Below, piece by piece: positions 18,428-26,459 of a stretch of 64,000 nucleotides of DNA (positions are counted from its first letter, which is position 1; every line of letters starts with the position of its first letter). The notes under the pieces are model-generated. The model was not told where the DNA came from. It saw nothing but the letters and a program-made list of their open reading frames with translations, and searched no databases. Source of the DNA: an uncultured Paracoccaceae bacterium (GTDB taxonomy: Bacteria > Pseudomonadota > Alphaproteobacteria > Rhodobacterales > Rhodobacteraceae). Position numbers and translations under genes: made by a program. The stretch covers positions 348,336 to 412,335 of the forward strand of contig CANNFR010000003.1 in NCBI GenBank assembly GCA_947503935.1, written 5' to 3'.

Positions 18428-18829
18428 ATGATGAAGCTTGTCGAGCCTAAGCAGGATTTTGACGGTCTGAACCAAAGTTGGTTCACCGAGATCCTTTGGT
18501 CCTTTCGATTTCGACAGTGCCGGCGGCGCGTGATCCAGTGGCGATTGGACGCGGAGGCGTTTGAGCGGGCCGTGACCGTATTGCCAAGGCTGGGCGATTT
18601 CGGAGACCGAACCTATGCGACTGCGCAGGTTTCCGGGCAAACATGGATCGTGCGCGAGCGCTTTTTTCACGGCTGGCCCGATCCGCCGCGCTTTGCCTTC
18701 TTCTCCCTGGAAGACAATCGCCTTTGGGCCGCCGCCGATTTTGCGGACTGGCCCGTCGCATGGCGCTGGGAAGAGGGGCCGCATGAGCCTGAGAAAGGGC
18801 CTGACGTGCTGCAGGGAGCCCAACCGTGA
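18428..18829 (+). CDS. Hypothetical protein, first gene of a small operon
   Basis: This 133-residue cytosolic protein has normal composition, with many Trp and Phe residues (SWFTEILWSFRFRQ, RFFHGWPDPPRFAFFSLEDN). Two consecutive ATG codons at 18428 and 18431 follow GAGGGGAG. I recognise no family. Its stop overlaps the start of a 46-codon gene (TGATG), and a DUF1499 gene follows 4 bases later, so the three form an operon. Confidence 0.6.
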   Translation: MMKLVEPKQDFDGLNQSWFTEILWSFRFRQCRRRVIQWRLDAEAFERAVTVLPRLGDFGDRTYATAQVSGQTWIVRERFFHGWPDPPRFAFFSLEDNRLWAAADFADWPVAWRWEEGPHEPEKGPDVLQGAQP

Positions 18830-18969
18830 TGCTGCCCGGAAGCTTGTTCATCGCGCCCTTAGTCTTTGGGCCGACTTGCCCGGAAAACTTGAGCGACGTC
18901 CCGGATGGCCTGCGCTTGGTCTACGAGGACCGTCCGGTTGGCTGGTACGTCCGCGAAACAGGGGAGTAG
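18829..18969 (+). CDS. Small protein (46 aa) coupled between a hypothetical gene and a DUF1499 gene
   Basis: This short frame starts at an ATG overlapping the upstream stop (TGATG) and ends at TAG 18967-18969, 4 bases before the DUF1499 start. It begins MLPGSLFIAPLVFG and continues with an ordinary soluble composition (PDGLRLVYEDRPVGWYVRE). The tight coupling on both sides is the main evidence that it is translated. Function unknown; it is easily missed by length cut-offs. Confidence 0.5.
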   Translation: MLPGSLFIAPLVFGPTCPENLSDVPDGLRLVYEDRPVGWYVRETGE

Positions 18970-18973
18970 GGGT

Positions 18974-19429
18974 TTGCGACGGCGCCTGACAACGGGTCTG
19001 ATGATCTTCGGAACTGTCGGTCTGTTGGCGGCAGCCTTTGCTGCCGCATTCATTCGCCTTGCACCGCCTTACATCGACCACGGGCATCAACCACCCCACG
19101 CCCGTGGCCCAGGTGACTATGAGTTTCCCGCCGGGCACGAGGCCGTGCGCCAGATCAACGGGGATGGCCAGGATTGGTTGGCTTTGGCCGATGCTGTAAT
19201 TCTGGCGACACTGCGGACAAGATCGCTCTCGGACAAATCGCGGCTTTACGAGACGCGATCGCTCATCTGGGGGTTCCCCGACTATACCAGAGTGTGGATC
19301 GAAGCTGGAGATCCGGCCCTGCTCGTGATCCGGTCGACGGCGCGCTACGGCAATGACGATTTCGGGGTGAACCGGGCGCGGATCGAGAAATGGCTGGTCG
19401 CGCTTGGACTGGACTCAGCGCAGCCCTGA
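18974..19429 (+). CDS. DUF1499 family protein
   Basis: This 151-residue protein has one N-terminal membrane segment (GLMIFGTVGLLAAAFAAAF) and a DUF1499 domain. The family's C-terminal pattern is clear: VIRSTARYGNDDFGVNRARI followed by an amphipathic helix. The likely start is TTG at 18974 after AGGGG; an upstream frame extension would run through the preceding small gene. DUF1499 proteins are found in proteobacteria and plastids without a defined activity. It is the third gene of an operon. Confidence 0.78.
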   Translation: MRRRLTTGLMIFGTVGLLAAAFAAAFIRLAPPYIDHGHQPPHARGPGDYEFPAGHEAVRQINGDGQDWLALADAVILATLRTRSLSDKSRLYETRSLIWGFPDYTRVWIEAGDPALLVIRSTARYGNDDFGVNRARIEKWLVALGLDSAQP

Positions 19430-20038
19430 GCTACCGGTCGTTGGACGTGAAAACGGCGTCGATATCGTCGATAACGCGGGACGTCTCGGACATCGCGATG
19501 ATGCCGCAACCGTCCACCATCGGGATAAGCCAGGCAAGCAGGTTCGGTATGTCGGAAGTCGGCGTGCGGCCGCTGCTGACAGCCAACAGGAACTCGCGCT
19601 CGCCCTGATCAGGGCGCGAATCCCGGGCATCAGCAGGAGGGCCTGGCTTCCCAGGCTCCAGTTTCCAAATGCAAAGAACAAGTCCGGCGGGGCGTGGCGG
19701 CAACGCGTCGATACAAGCGCGGGCAGGCTCCATCTCGACAGGATCGGAATATGCCGCACACAGGCCTCGATGCCGAGGCCATCGACGCAGTCGAACCGGT
19801 CTCTGCTGAAACCTCGCCGGCACCGGGACAGAAAGCTGATCCGGCCCAATCCGAGCAATGCATCAAGACAGGCGGTGCACTCTGCCTCGGTTGGGCACCC
19901 TTCGATCTCGTCGGCCAGAACGCCGTCCTGAACGGTTTCCCATAGCCAAGCGCCAACGAACAAAGCCCTGATTTCACCTAACGGCGCTTGTGTTACCAAA
20001 GGATGTTTGGGCGAGCATCTTCGGAAGGTCACGACCAT
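19415..20038 (-). CDS. Hypothetical protein, probably frameshifted near its C-terminus
   Basis: The reverse strand is open for 207 codons. The first 140 residues or so look like protein (GEIRALFVGAWLWETVQDG, PDLFFAFGNWSLGS). After about position 19605 this frame becomes Ser/Arg/Pro-rich, while the neighbouring reverse frame becomes protein-like (AVSSGRTPTSDIPNLLAWLI ... DDIDAVFTSNDR) up to 19431. A single-base indel around 19590-19620 would join them, so this is either a recent pseudogene or a sequencing slip. No family recognised. It overlaps the end of the DUF1499 gene on the other strand. Confidence 0.45.
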   Translation of the reverse strand: MVVTFRRCSPKHPLVTQAPLGEIRALFVGAWLWETVQDGVLADEIEGCPTEAECTACLDALLGLGRISFLSRCRRGFSRDRFDCVDGLGIEACVRHIPILSRWSLPALVSTRCRHAPPDLFFAFGNWSLGSQALLLMPGIRALIRASASSCWLSAAAARRLPTYRTCLPGLSRWWTVAASSRCPRRPALSTISTPFSRPTTGSSGLR

Positions 20039-20068
20039 GCACGTCTGCCCGTTTCTGGGACCTCGCTG

Positions 20069-20446
20069 CTACCCGGCGGACCCTCCGACGGTTCCAAGGC
20101 TGCCTGGACCCCTCGTCGGCGGGGTCGTAGGGTTGCCTGGCCTGTCGGGAAGAGGTTGCACACCAAATGGTCCACGATCTGGATCGCCCCGGTCGTCCGG
20201 ACAGATGTACTCGCCCGTGGATGAAACAAATCCGCCCGGGCAGTCTTCCGAGGGCATGCACGGATCGGGCGAGTTCTGGTTTGCCGAAAATGTTCGCCCA
20301 TCTGGAGCAACACATTCCGCTACCGATCCGAACTTGTTGAAGACCGGCTCGCCTCGAATTGGCTGGCGCTCCATTTGCGGCGAGCAGCCGACGACGAAGA
20401 TGAGCGACGACAGGGCGAAGGCCGACGATTTGGTGAGACTGTTCAT
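20069..20446 (-). CDS. Small lipoprotein with Pro/Gly-rich C-terminus
   Basis: This 125-residue protein begins with a lipoprotein signal peptide (MNSLTKSSAFALSSLIFVVGC; lipobox Cys at residue 21). The mature part holds several cysteines (SVAECVAP, DPCMPSEDC, EYICPDD), then a disordered Pro/Gly/Asp-rich tail. ATG at 20446 follows AGGCAAGAA. Function unknown. It lies just left of a stretch of transposase debris, so it may be near a recombination edge. Confidence 0.65.
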   Translation of the reverse strand: MNSLTKSSAFALSSLIFVVGCSPQMERQPIRGEPVFNKFGSVAECVAPDGRTFSANQNSPDPCMPSEDCPGGFVSSTGEYICPDDRGDPDRGPFGVQPLPDRPGNPTTPPTRGPGSLGTVGGSAG

Positions 20447-20632
20447 TTCTTGCCTAATTTCTTGTTGGATAGAGGTCTTGCATGAGTGGTGCATATGGGA
20501 AGTCAGGGTGCGCTGGAGGGACGCATCGTTGGGTCAGGGGTACACGAAGCATCACCATAGGGAAGCCGCATGGATGCAGTGCAGCCATGGCGGAATACAT
20601 GGTTATCGGCACGTTGCATTCCATTGGTTCGC
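20447..20632. other. Short interval upstream of the lipoprotein gene
   Basis: No coding frame or RNA gene is evident. It joins the lipoprotein promoter region to a transposase remnant. Confidence 0.3.
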
Positions 20633-20839
20633 CTATTCGACGAACTGCCCACGCCTGTTCACGGAAACCATGGGATGATCCGGCACCCGGTCGTTCAGAT
20701 CAGCGCGGCAGAACCGGCGGCATGCCAGGTTCAGATGTACCTCCTCGCGGTGCCGCGGCTCGAATCCTATGCCCAGACAGCAGCCCACCGATAGCATCCG
20801 GATCATTAGCTCCGGATCGACCGACGGGCAGCCTCGTGT
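20633..20839 (-). pseudogene. Transposase N-terminal remnant
   Basis: The reverse-strand text reads SVDPELMIRMLSVGCCLGIG ... EEVHLNLACRRFCRADLN ... RVPDHPMVS, which matches in order the N-terminal part of IS1182/IS5-like transposases (usual forms: GRPSVDPELMIRM, EVHLNLAYRWFCRL, VPDHSTFS). Several substitutions break the consensus and the catalytic portion is missing. It is in the same open frame as an integrase remnant further upstream, which makes a meaningless chimera. Confidence 0.65.
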
Positions 20840-21109
20840 GACTTTAGAATTCCACGAGATGCGAACGGATGCTGCCCAGATCGACGACGCGACCGGTCGA
20901 TCGCAATAGGTGATCGACAGGCACATGATCCCCCGGCGACGCACACCTTCAGATCCCGCGCCTCGCGGCGCAGGTCCTTCACCTTGTCCGTCGTAGCCGT
21001 TCCAGCGCACTATCACGTCGCCGTACACGGTACTGAATACAGTGTACCAAATCGGTGGTTGGTCGGTGCGAAGATAAACACCAAGGCGACGGCCAACACC
21101 ATCGAGGTC

Positions 21110-21223
21110 TATGCGGACGGCCCACACGTGCTTTGGTGTGAGTGGATATTTTTGCCCGACGATGCGGCCTTTGTCCCAAGCAGGGCGAAGTGCGCGAATG
21201 GCAGGTAAGTTTGGCATTTCCAT
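21110..21223 (-). pseudogene. Tyrosine integrase N-terminal remnant
   Basis: The reverse strand from ATG at 21223 reads MEMPNLPAIRALRPAWDKG then RIVGQKYPLTPKHVWAVRI. I recognise this as the conserved start of a widespread phage-type integrase (usual form: PALRPAWNKGRIVGQKRPL then PKHVWSIR). Only about 38 residues remain; the catalytic domain is absent. Confidence 0.6.
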
Positions 21224-21546
21224 GACTGATCCTCCGATCCGCCAATCCCTCCCACATCGACAACCCCACATTGACGAGGCAGTGTATCACAGCTTGCTAC
21301 GCTGCATCTGAGGTCGGCTTAGAGCGCTTTTTACCAAATCTCTATCCCGCTGCTAATGTCAGATTTTGGTGTACGCCGAACCTTGGTCAGATCAGTACTT
21401 GCAGAGACAATTCATCAGACCAAGGTCTGAATAACTGTCCGACGTTCTCCGGCAATTGTCAGACCATAAGCCGCTGCGGCAAGCGTGCGGAACAAGCATA
21501 TTGCCGACATGCAGCCCGACATGGGCCCAAAAACCGGAGAACAGAC
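21224..21546. other. 323-bp upstream region of the EF-hand gene
   Basis: No gene is seen. The stretch is somewhat AT-richer than its neighbours and holds the promoter region of the secreted EF-hand protein. Copies of AGACCA/GGTCTGA-like words occur around 21415-21470, but no clean inverted repeat stands out. Confidence 0.35.
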
Positions 21547-21993
21547 ATGAAACTTTCCCAACTCCTGCTGACCACGTCGCTTTGTGCCGCGGTCGCGATG
21601 CCGGCATTTGCGCAACAGCGGACATTCAGTGACGTTGACACAAACGGTGACGGACAATTGTCGCGAAGCGAACTTGAAGCCGTATTCGGGACCCGTGGCG
21701 CGCGCAGCTTTTTGGACCAGAATGACCTGGATGACAGCGGGTCCGTGAGTGTCGCCGAGATCCAGGTGTCACAGGATGATGATGAGTCCGACGGCGATGA
21801 TGAAAGCGATGAGACCGACGACGAAAGCGATGAAGACGACGAGTCGAACGATGAAAGCGATGAGTCGAGCGATGAGGACGATGATGAAAGCGACGACGAC
21901 GAGGACGATGAGGACGACGACGAGGACGACAGCGATGAGTCCGACGATGATGAGGGCGGCGACGAATCCAGCGATGATGAGGATGGCCGCTGA
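21547..21993 (+). CDS. Secreted EF-hand protein with extreme acidic tail
   Basis: This 148-residue protein has a signal peptide (MKLSQLLLTTSLCAAVAMPAF, cut near residue 22) and two canonical 12-residue EF-hand loops. The first spans Asp31-Glu42 (D-T-N-G-D-G-Q-L-S-R-S-E), the second Asp60-Glu71. Residues 77-147 contain only Asp, Glu, Ser, Gly, Asn and Thr, with no basic or large hydrophobic residue until the final Arg. It is probably a periplasmic or extracellular calcium or cation binder. A strong hairpin terminator follows at 22030-22061, so it is likely monocistronic. Confidence 0.85.
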   Translation: MKLSQLLLTTSLCAAVAMPAFAQQRTFSDVDTNGDGQLSRSELEAVFGTRGARSFLDQNDLDDSGSVSVAEIQVSQDDDESDGDDESDETDDESDEDDESNDESDESSDEDDDESDDDEDDEDDDEDDSDESDDDEGGDESSDDEDGR

Positions 21994-22029
21994 TCCGCAG
22001 ACGTCGCAACGCGATTGAAAGCGCGACGA

Positions 22030-22061
22030 TTGGCAACCGCAGATGTCCTGCGGTTGCCTTT
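22030..22061 (+). terminator. Rho-independent terminator of the EF-hand gene
   Basis: A perfect 11-bp stem (GGCAACCGCAG paired with CTGCGGTTGCC) with a 5-base loop is followed by five T residues. It lies 37 bases after the EF-hand stop codon and 41 bases before the next gene start. Confidence 0.9.
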
Positions 22062-22101
22062 TTGCTAAATTCAACCTCAAGAGAATAAGAGGATCGCCGC
22101 A

Positions 22102-22776
22102 GTGGAGACTGTCTCACAAACCAAATACGAAAAACTCTTCTCGACGCCCCTGTTTCGCTTTGCCGTGAATGACGCGGATGCTCTCAACACGGCGCTGCTT
22201 GCTGAAGGCGAACGCCTGCGGTCGGAAACCGAGGGTGTTTCGAAATCAAACCGGGGCGGGTGGCATTCGGCCGGTAATCTGTTTGAAAACGAGGCCCCTT
22301 GCATTCAGCTTCTGAAATCCGCTGCAGAGAGTTCTGTTCTGGCCGCAACGAAGAAAACAGGTGCCAAGGTCGACACGACCAAACTTGATCTCAAGCTGTT
22401 TGCTTGGATGAACGCCAATCCACCCGGAGGATACAATGCGCCGCATACCCATCCGGGCGCGCATTGGTCGGGCGTCTACTATGTTGCGCAACCGGATGTT
22501 GAAACCGGGTCGTCGGGAAAAATCGAGTTTCTTGATCCACGCAGCGATCTGCCCAACTGGCGCCTGCTTGAAACGCCCGCCTTCAGCGCGAAGAAAGCGA
22601 TACGGCCACAGCCGGGGGAGTTGATCCTTTTTCCCTCCTATCTTGTGCATTGGGTCTATCCCAATGAAACAGAAGAAGAGCGGGTGACGATTGCTTTCAA
22701 TGCGACCTTTCGGAAGATCCGCAAAGCCTCAAAAAACAAGACGATAATTCCCGAGCGCCATTTCCAGAAAGGTTAG
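22102..22776 (+). CDS. Putative 2OG-Fe(II) oxygenase (TIGR02466-like)
   Basis: This 224-residue cytosolic protein matches the pattern of the TIGR02466 family of putative 2-oxoglutarate/Fe(II) oxygenases. The HTHPGAHWSGVYYV segment (His115, His117), a following IEFLDPR (Asp145), the distal His183 in LVHWVYPNE and Arg194 in ERVTIAFN supply the expected metal and 2-oxoglutarate ligands. The start is GTG at 22102 after AGAGGA. Substrate unknown. It converges with a NarL-type regulator 11 bases away and is insulated from the EF-hand gene by the terminator. Confidence 0.82.
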   Translation: METVSQTKYEKLFSTPLFRFAVNDADALNTALLAEGERLRSETEGVSKSNRGGWHSAGNLFENEAPCIQLLKSAAESSVLAATKKTGAKVDTTKLDLKLFAWMNANPPGGYNAPHTHPGAHWSGVYYVAQPDVETGSSGKIEFLDPRSDLPNWRLLETPAFSAKKAIRPQPGELILFPSYLVHWVYPNETEEERVTIAFNATFRKIRKASKNKTIIPERHFQKG

Positions 22777-22787
22777 CCGACCGATTT

Positions 22788-23432
22788 CTAATCGGTCCGT
22801 CCCCAAGCCTCATGCGCGATAAGCGCCGCCTCGACACGGTTTCGCGCATGAAGTTTGCCCATGATGACGGTCATGTAGTGCTTGATCGTTTTTTCCTGAA
22901 GCTCCAGCGCCCTGGCAACTTCCTTGTTGCTTTGGCCTTTGGCGACCAGCCTGAGAATGTCTTCCTCGCGCTTGGTCAGACCCTGCAGAAGTGAGGCGGG
23001 CTTGCCTTGATCGGTCTGCGACATGAATGTCAGCACTTTTGCGGCCAGACCTGGCGAGACATGCGCCTCGCCCCGCGCCACACCGATCAGGATCTTGCGG
23101 AGTTCGCTTGCCGAAACGCCCTTCAGAATGTACGCAATAGCCCCGGATTTGAGGGCGTTCGCAACATTTTCGTCTTCTTCCGAGACGGTCAGCATGGCGA
23201 TGTTCTTGGCGCTACCCGCCGCCGCTATCGCGCTGACGGCGGTCAGCCCGCCGCCGGGCATCGAAAGATCGAGAAGGGCGATATCCGGGCGCTTGTGATC
23301 GGCGAGGCGAATGGCGTCTTCAGCCGAACTAGCCGTGCCGACAACACGGAATTCGCCCGTTTCCTCCAGGCTGGTCACCACCCCGTCACGGTAAATTGGA
23401 TGGTCATCTGCAACGATGATGCGAATGGTCAT
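22788..23432 (-). CDS. NarL/LuxR-type response regulator
   Basis: This 214-residue protein has a receiver domain (acidic pair in VADDHP, phosphoacceptor Asp55 in ALLDLSMPGGG) and a C-terminal LuxR helix-turn-helix (TKREEDILRLVAKGQSNKEVA, in two halves, then KTIKHYMTVIMGKLHARNR). It overlaps the sensor kinase stop by 4 bases and is its cognate regulator. Target genes are not evident in the window. Confidence 0.92.
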   Translation of the reverse strand: MTIRIIVADDHPIYRDGVVTSLEETGEFRVVGTASSAEDAIRLADHKRPDIALLDLSMPGGGLTAVSAIAAAGSAKNIAMLTVSEEDENVANALKSGAIAYILKGVSASELRKILIGVARGEAHVSPGLAAKVLTFMSQTDQGKPASLLQGLTKREEDILRLVAKGQSNKEVARALELQEKTIKHYMTVIMGKLHARNRVEAALIAHEAWGRTD

Positions 23433-24820
23433 TCCTGGTTCTCCGAGATCGGCAAACGAAGTCGAATTTTCGTCCCTTTGCCGGGTTTCGACGTGATCTC
23501 TATCTTGCCGCTCAATGTCGCCGCGCGATCCGACAGCCCCAAAAGCCCCTGGCCCCCGTCATCGCGTACTCTGGTGGGGGCTTGCGGATCAAAGCCGCGC
23601 CCGTTGTCCGCAACCTCGACATCGACCGACGCGCCATCGATACCCATCACCACGTTGATCTCCGTCGCATCGGCATGTCTGCTCGCGTTGGAAAGAGATT
23701 CCTGCAAGAACCGGTACACACAGAGTTTTGTCGCATACGAGACCTCGATCTCCGCCTGTACTTCGTCGCGCAGTTTAGCCTCTGCTCCGAAGCTCTTGTT
23801 GTGATCGCTGACCGCCTGGGCGGCACACCCCTTCAAATCAAGCGTCGCAAGGTCGGGAAGTGACAGCCCGCGCGAGATGGCACGCAATTCCGTCATGGCA
23901 TTCGCCAGCGCCCGCTTGACGGTATCAGCGTCATCCGAGGGGCCCAGGCCCGCACCTTCAAGCCGCAGATTGGCAAGCGCCAGATGTTGTGCGACGCCAT
24001 CATGCAGATCCTGACCGATACGTTGCATGATCTTCTCCGATTGGGCGGTTGATCGCTGTGCGGCTTGTGCAACGCGCTTTCGCAGCGCGTCATTGTTCTT
24101 GGAAAGCCTGCGGCTTTCGGCAAGTTGCGACCGCAGTTGCTCACGCTGGCGTTCTATCAAACGGCTGCCGGTGTGGACGATAAAGAAGAGCAGCGCGCCG
24201 CTCAGCCCGAAGATCTGAGATACCAGTGTCCAGCTGTCGCGACGCGACATCGCCAAAGCGCGCGCAAGATCTTCGGCGCGCTGGTAGAATTCGACGACAA
24301 CCAGCACTTCGCCGGTACTTGCGTCCCGGATGGGAACATAGACTTCCAGCAGTGGAACGCCCAGTATTGCTTCGGGGTGATCGGCTTGCGCTTGAAGGGT
24401 CTGAAACTCTGAAGACACCTCGCCGGACAAAGCCGCCAAGAGCGCCTCTGAGGGTTCATAAACACGGCCCCTTTGTTCCGGGCGAAAGGAATCCAGGATC
24501 TCGCCACTCTGGCTCCAGATGTTATAGGTAACGACCCGTTCACTGAGGATACCTTCTTGAAACACCTCACGCAGTGCGAGACGGGCATCCTCGGAAAGGG
24601 CTGCCCCGTTGGTCTGGTTTCTTGACTGGCTGGGGATGAGGCTTTCGATGTAAAGCGCCGCAGATGCACCGGAATTCCGGACGACGCCCTCTTCGATACG
24701 GTTGGCAACCCACGTCCCCACCGCATAGGCCGCGACCACCATGACCAGCCCGCCAGCAACAAGAAACTGGACCGACAGCGAATAGAAAGAGCGGTAAATC
24801 GTCCTGTGCAAAGATTTCAT
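23429..24820 (-). CDS. NarX/DegS-type sensor histidine kinase
   Basis: This 463-residue kinase has an N-terminal membrane segment (FLVAGGLVMVVAAYAVGTWV), a periplasmic region of about 170 residues, a second membrane segment (about LFFIVHTG) and a coiled coil. The HisKA_3 box follows with the phosphoacceptor in QRIGQDLHDGVAQHLALA, and an HATPase domain ends the protein (DNGRGFDPQ, GGQGLLGLSDRA). I chose ATG at 24820; a GTG 15 bases upstream is possible. An IS element lies 118 bp upstream, so its native promoter may have been altered. Confidence 0.9.
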   Translation of the reverse strand: MKSLHRTIYRSFYSLSVQFLVAGGLVMVVAAYAVGTWVANRIEEGVVRNSGASAALYIESLIPSQSRNQTNGAALSEDARLALREVFQEGILSERVVTYNIWSQSGEILDSFRPEQRGRVYEPSEALLAALSGEVSSEFQTLQAQADHPEAILGVPLLEVYVPIRDASTGEVLVVVEFYQRAEDLARALAMSRRDSWTLVSQIFGLSGALLFFIVHTGSRLIERQREQLRSQLAESRRLSKNNDALRKRVAQAAQRSTAQSEKIMQRIGQDLHDGVAQHLALANLRLEGAGLGPSDDADTVKRALANAMTELRAISRGLSLPDLATLDLKGCAAQAVSDHNKSFGAEAKLRDEVQAEIEVSYATKLCVYRFLQESLSNASRHADATEINVVMGIDGASVDVEVADNGRGFDPQAPTRVRDDGGQGLLGLSDRAATLSGKIEITSKPGKGTKIRLRLPISENQE

Positions 24821-24938
24821 TCGGCTTTGATGCACCTTCGCCCCCCGGTTTTCTATAGACCAAAGTCCAACCTCTGATAGACAAAAGTAGCCACAGAGCC
24901 GCCGTTGAAATATGCGAATTGAACAGCAGCTTGGTCTA

Positions 24939-25767
24939 GGGTCAGGACCCATTGATTTCCTCAGTGCGGCGTGATTCACGGGTCAAAAAACGGGCGGTGA
25001 TATCAGCGACCTATACTGGCTGAATGACGTGCAGATGGCACGTCTGGCCGCCTACTTTCTCAAGTCCCATGGCAAACCTCGCGTCGATGATCGACGCGTA
25101 CTAAACGGGATTATCTTCATCAATCGCAATGACTTACGGTGGCGAGATGTGCCTAAGGAATATGGGCCACACAAGACCCTATACAATCGCTGGAAGCGAT
25201 GTAGCGAGAAAGGTGTCTTTGCTCAGATCATGATGGGCCTGGCCACCGAGCACGGCGAGGAAAAGACGGTCGTGATTGATGCTACCTATTTGAAATCACA
25301 CCGCTCCGCGACTAGCACGGGCAAAAAAGGGGGGCGCGGACGTCTGATTGGCCGGACCAAAGGCGGCATGAATACGAAGCTTCATGCGGTCAGTGACAGC
25401 CAAGGGCGACCCATCAGCTTCTTTGTCACGGCTGGGCAGGTCAGCGACTACATCGGCGCACGGGCACTGTTGAGCAGCCTGCCGAACGTTGAGTGGCTGC
25501 TTGGGGACCGTGGTTATGACGCCGAGTGGTTCAGAGAAGCCCTGCAAGACTAGGGCATACGGCCATGCATTCCCGGTCGGAAGTTCCGCGCCAAACCCGT
25601 GCGATATGACAAACGCAGGTACAAACGTCGCAACCGCATCGAGATCATGTTCGGAAGGCTCAAGGACTGGCGACGCGTCGCAACCCGCTATGACAGATGT
25701 CCCAAGGTCTTCCTGTCCGCAATCGCACTCGCCGCAACCGTCATTTATTGGTTATGAGTCCTGACCC
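24939..25767 (+). mobile_element. IS5-family element (IS427-like group), degenerate
   Basis: The element is about 829 bp. Its ends are inverted repeats beginning GGGTCAGGAC (left, 24939; right, reverse complement ending at 25767), with 13 of the first 14 bases matching. TA flanks both ends (24937-24938 and 25768-25769), as expected of a TA target duplication in the IS427 group. It carries one transposase gene that is broken at its start and by an internal stop. Its right end touches the truncated E1-beta gene. Confidence 0.85.
25002..25757 (+). pseudogene. IS5-family transposase with lost start codon and in-frame amber stop
   Basis: The frame reads SDLYWLNDVQMARLAAYF near the start, then VVIDATYLKSHR, KGGRGRLIGRTKGGMNTKLH and GDRGYDAEWF, the usual DDE transposase order. 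The codon expected to be the ATG start (25002-25004) is ATC. At 25551-25553 a TAG stop replaces the Lys codon expected in LQDKGIRPCIPGRK. The frame then continues unbroken to TGA at 25755-25757 with the C-terminal block (IEIMFGRLKDWRRVATRYDR). A GTG at 25029 could start a truncated protein, but a functional transposase is unlikely. Confidence 0.82.
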
Positions 25768-26295
25768 TACGCACTGATGCGCGCGGCGATCCGGGATGAC
25801 AACCCGGTTCTGTTTCTGGAACACATGGCACTCTATCACGCCGGCAATGCGGAGGTGGGCGATGGCGCACCCGTCGCACTGGGCAAGGCAAAGGTCACTC
25901 ACAAGGGCACGGATCTCAGTATCTATGCCTCGGTACTGATGACCAAACGGGCGTTGGCGGCGGCCAAGGTGCTGGCTGACAGCGGCATTTCGGCCGAGGT
26001 GGTCGATCTGCGCACGATCTCCCCGTTGGATGAAGATACGATCCTGATGTCAGCCCGCAAGACCGGGCGCGCCCTCGTCCTTTCCGAAGCCATCGGACGC
26101 GGCAGTTCCTCAAACGATGTCGCCGCACTTTTGGCCGAATACGCCTTTGACGATCTGAAGGCCCCTGTCACGCGACTGGCTCCACCCAATATCCCGACGC
26201 CATTTGCGCGAGAGTTGGAAAGGGAGTACTTGCCGAGCGAGGACAGGATCGTCGAGGCAACCAAGGCGCAGATGTGCTTGGAAAGCTCCCTGTGA
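25768..26295 (+). pseudogene. C-terminal fragment of a 2-oxoacid/acetoin dehydrogenase E1 beta subunit
   Basis: The frame reads directly out of the IS right end and encodes about 175 residues of an E1 beta (transketolase pyrimidine-binding/C-terminal) subunit: AAIRDDNPVLFLEHMALYH, then VVDLRTISPLDEDTILMSA and a typical C-terminus. The N-terminal half, with the TPP pyrimidine site and the alpha-subunit interface, is missing. On the other side of the IS is the kinase upstream region, not the missing half, so a deletion or rearrangement accompanied the insertion. A complete fused E1 alpha-beta gene lies at 31259-33286. Confidence 0.85.
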
Positions 26296-26459
26296 GCTGG
26301 CGGGCGTTCAGGGCTGGATCTTGACCGCTTGCCACTGCATCACCGGGTTAGTCAATCGCTGGATGCCGCTCTCGGCTGGTAGCAAGCACCGTCGGGCTCT
26401 GGGATGCTGTTCTGCAGCAGGAGCGACTACAATGATTGTTCGGTGTGGGCCGCTCGCCG

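Noticed and set aside
21626..22117. Arg/His-rich and Ile/Val-rich minus-strand frames opposite the acidic tail
   Set aside because: They are the complement of the repetitive GAT/GAC/GAG codons of the EF-hand protein, so the apparent basic or hydrophobic repeat proteins are artefacts.
24939..25767. Programmed frameshift in the IS5 transposase
   Set aside because: The C-terminal block is in the same frame after TAG 25551-25553, so a nonsense mutation explains the break and no frameshift is needed.
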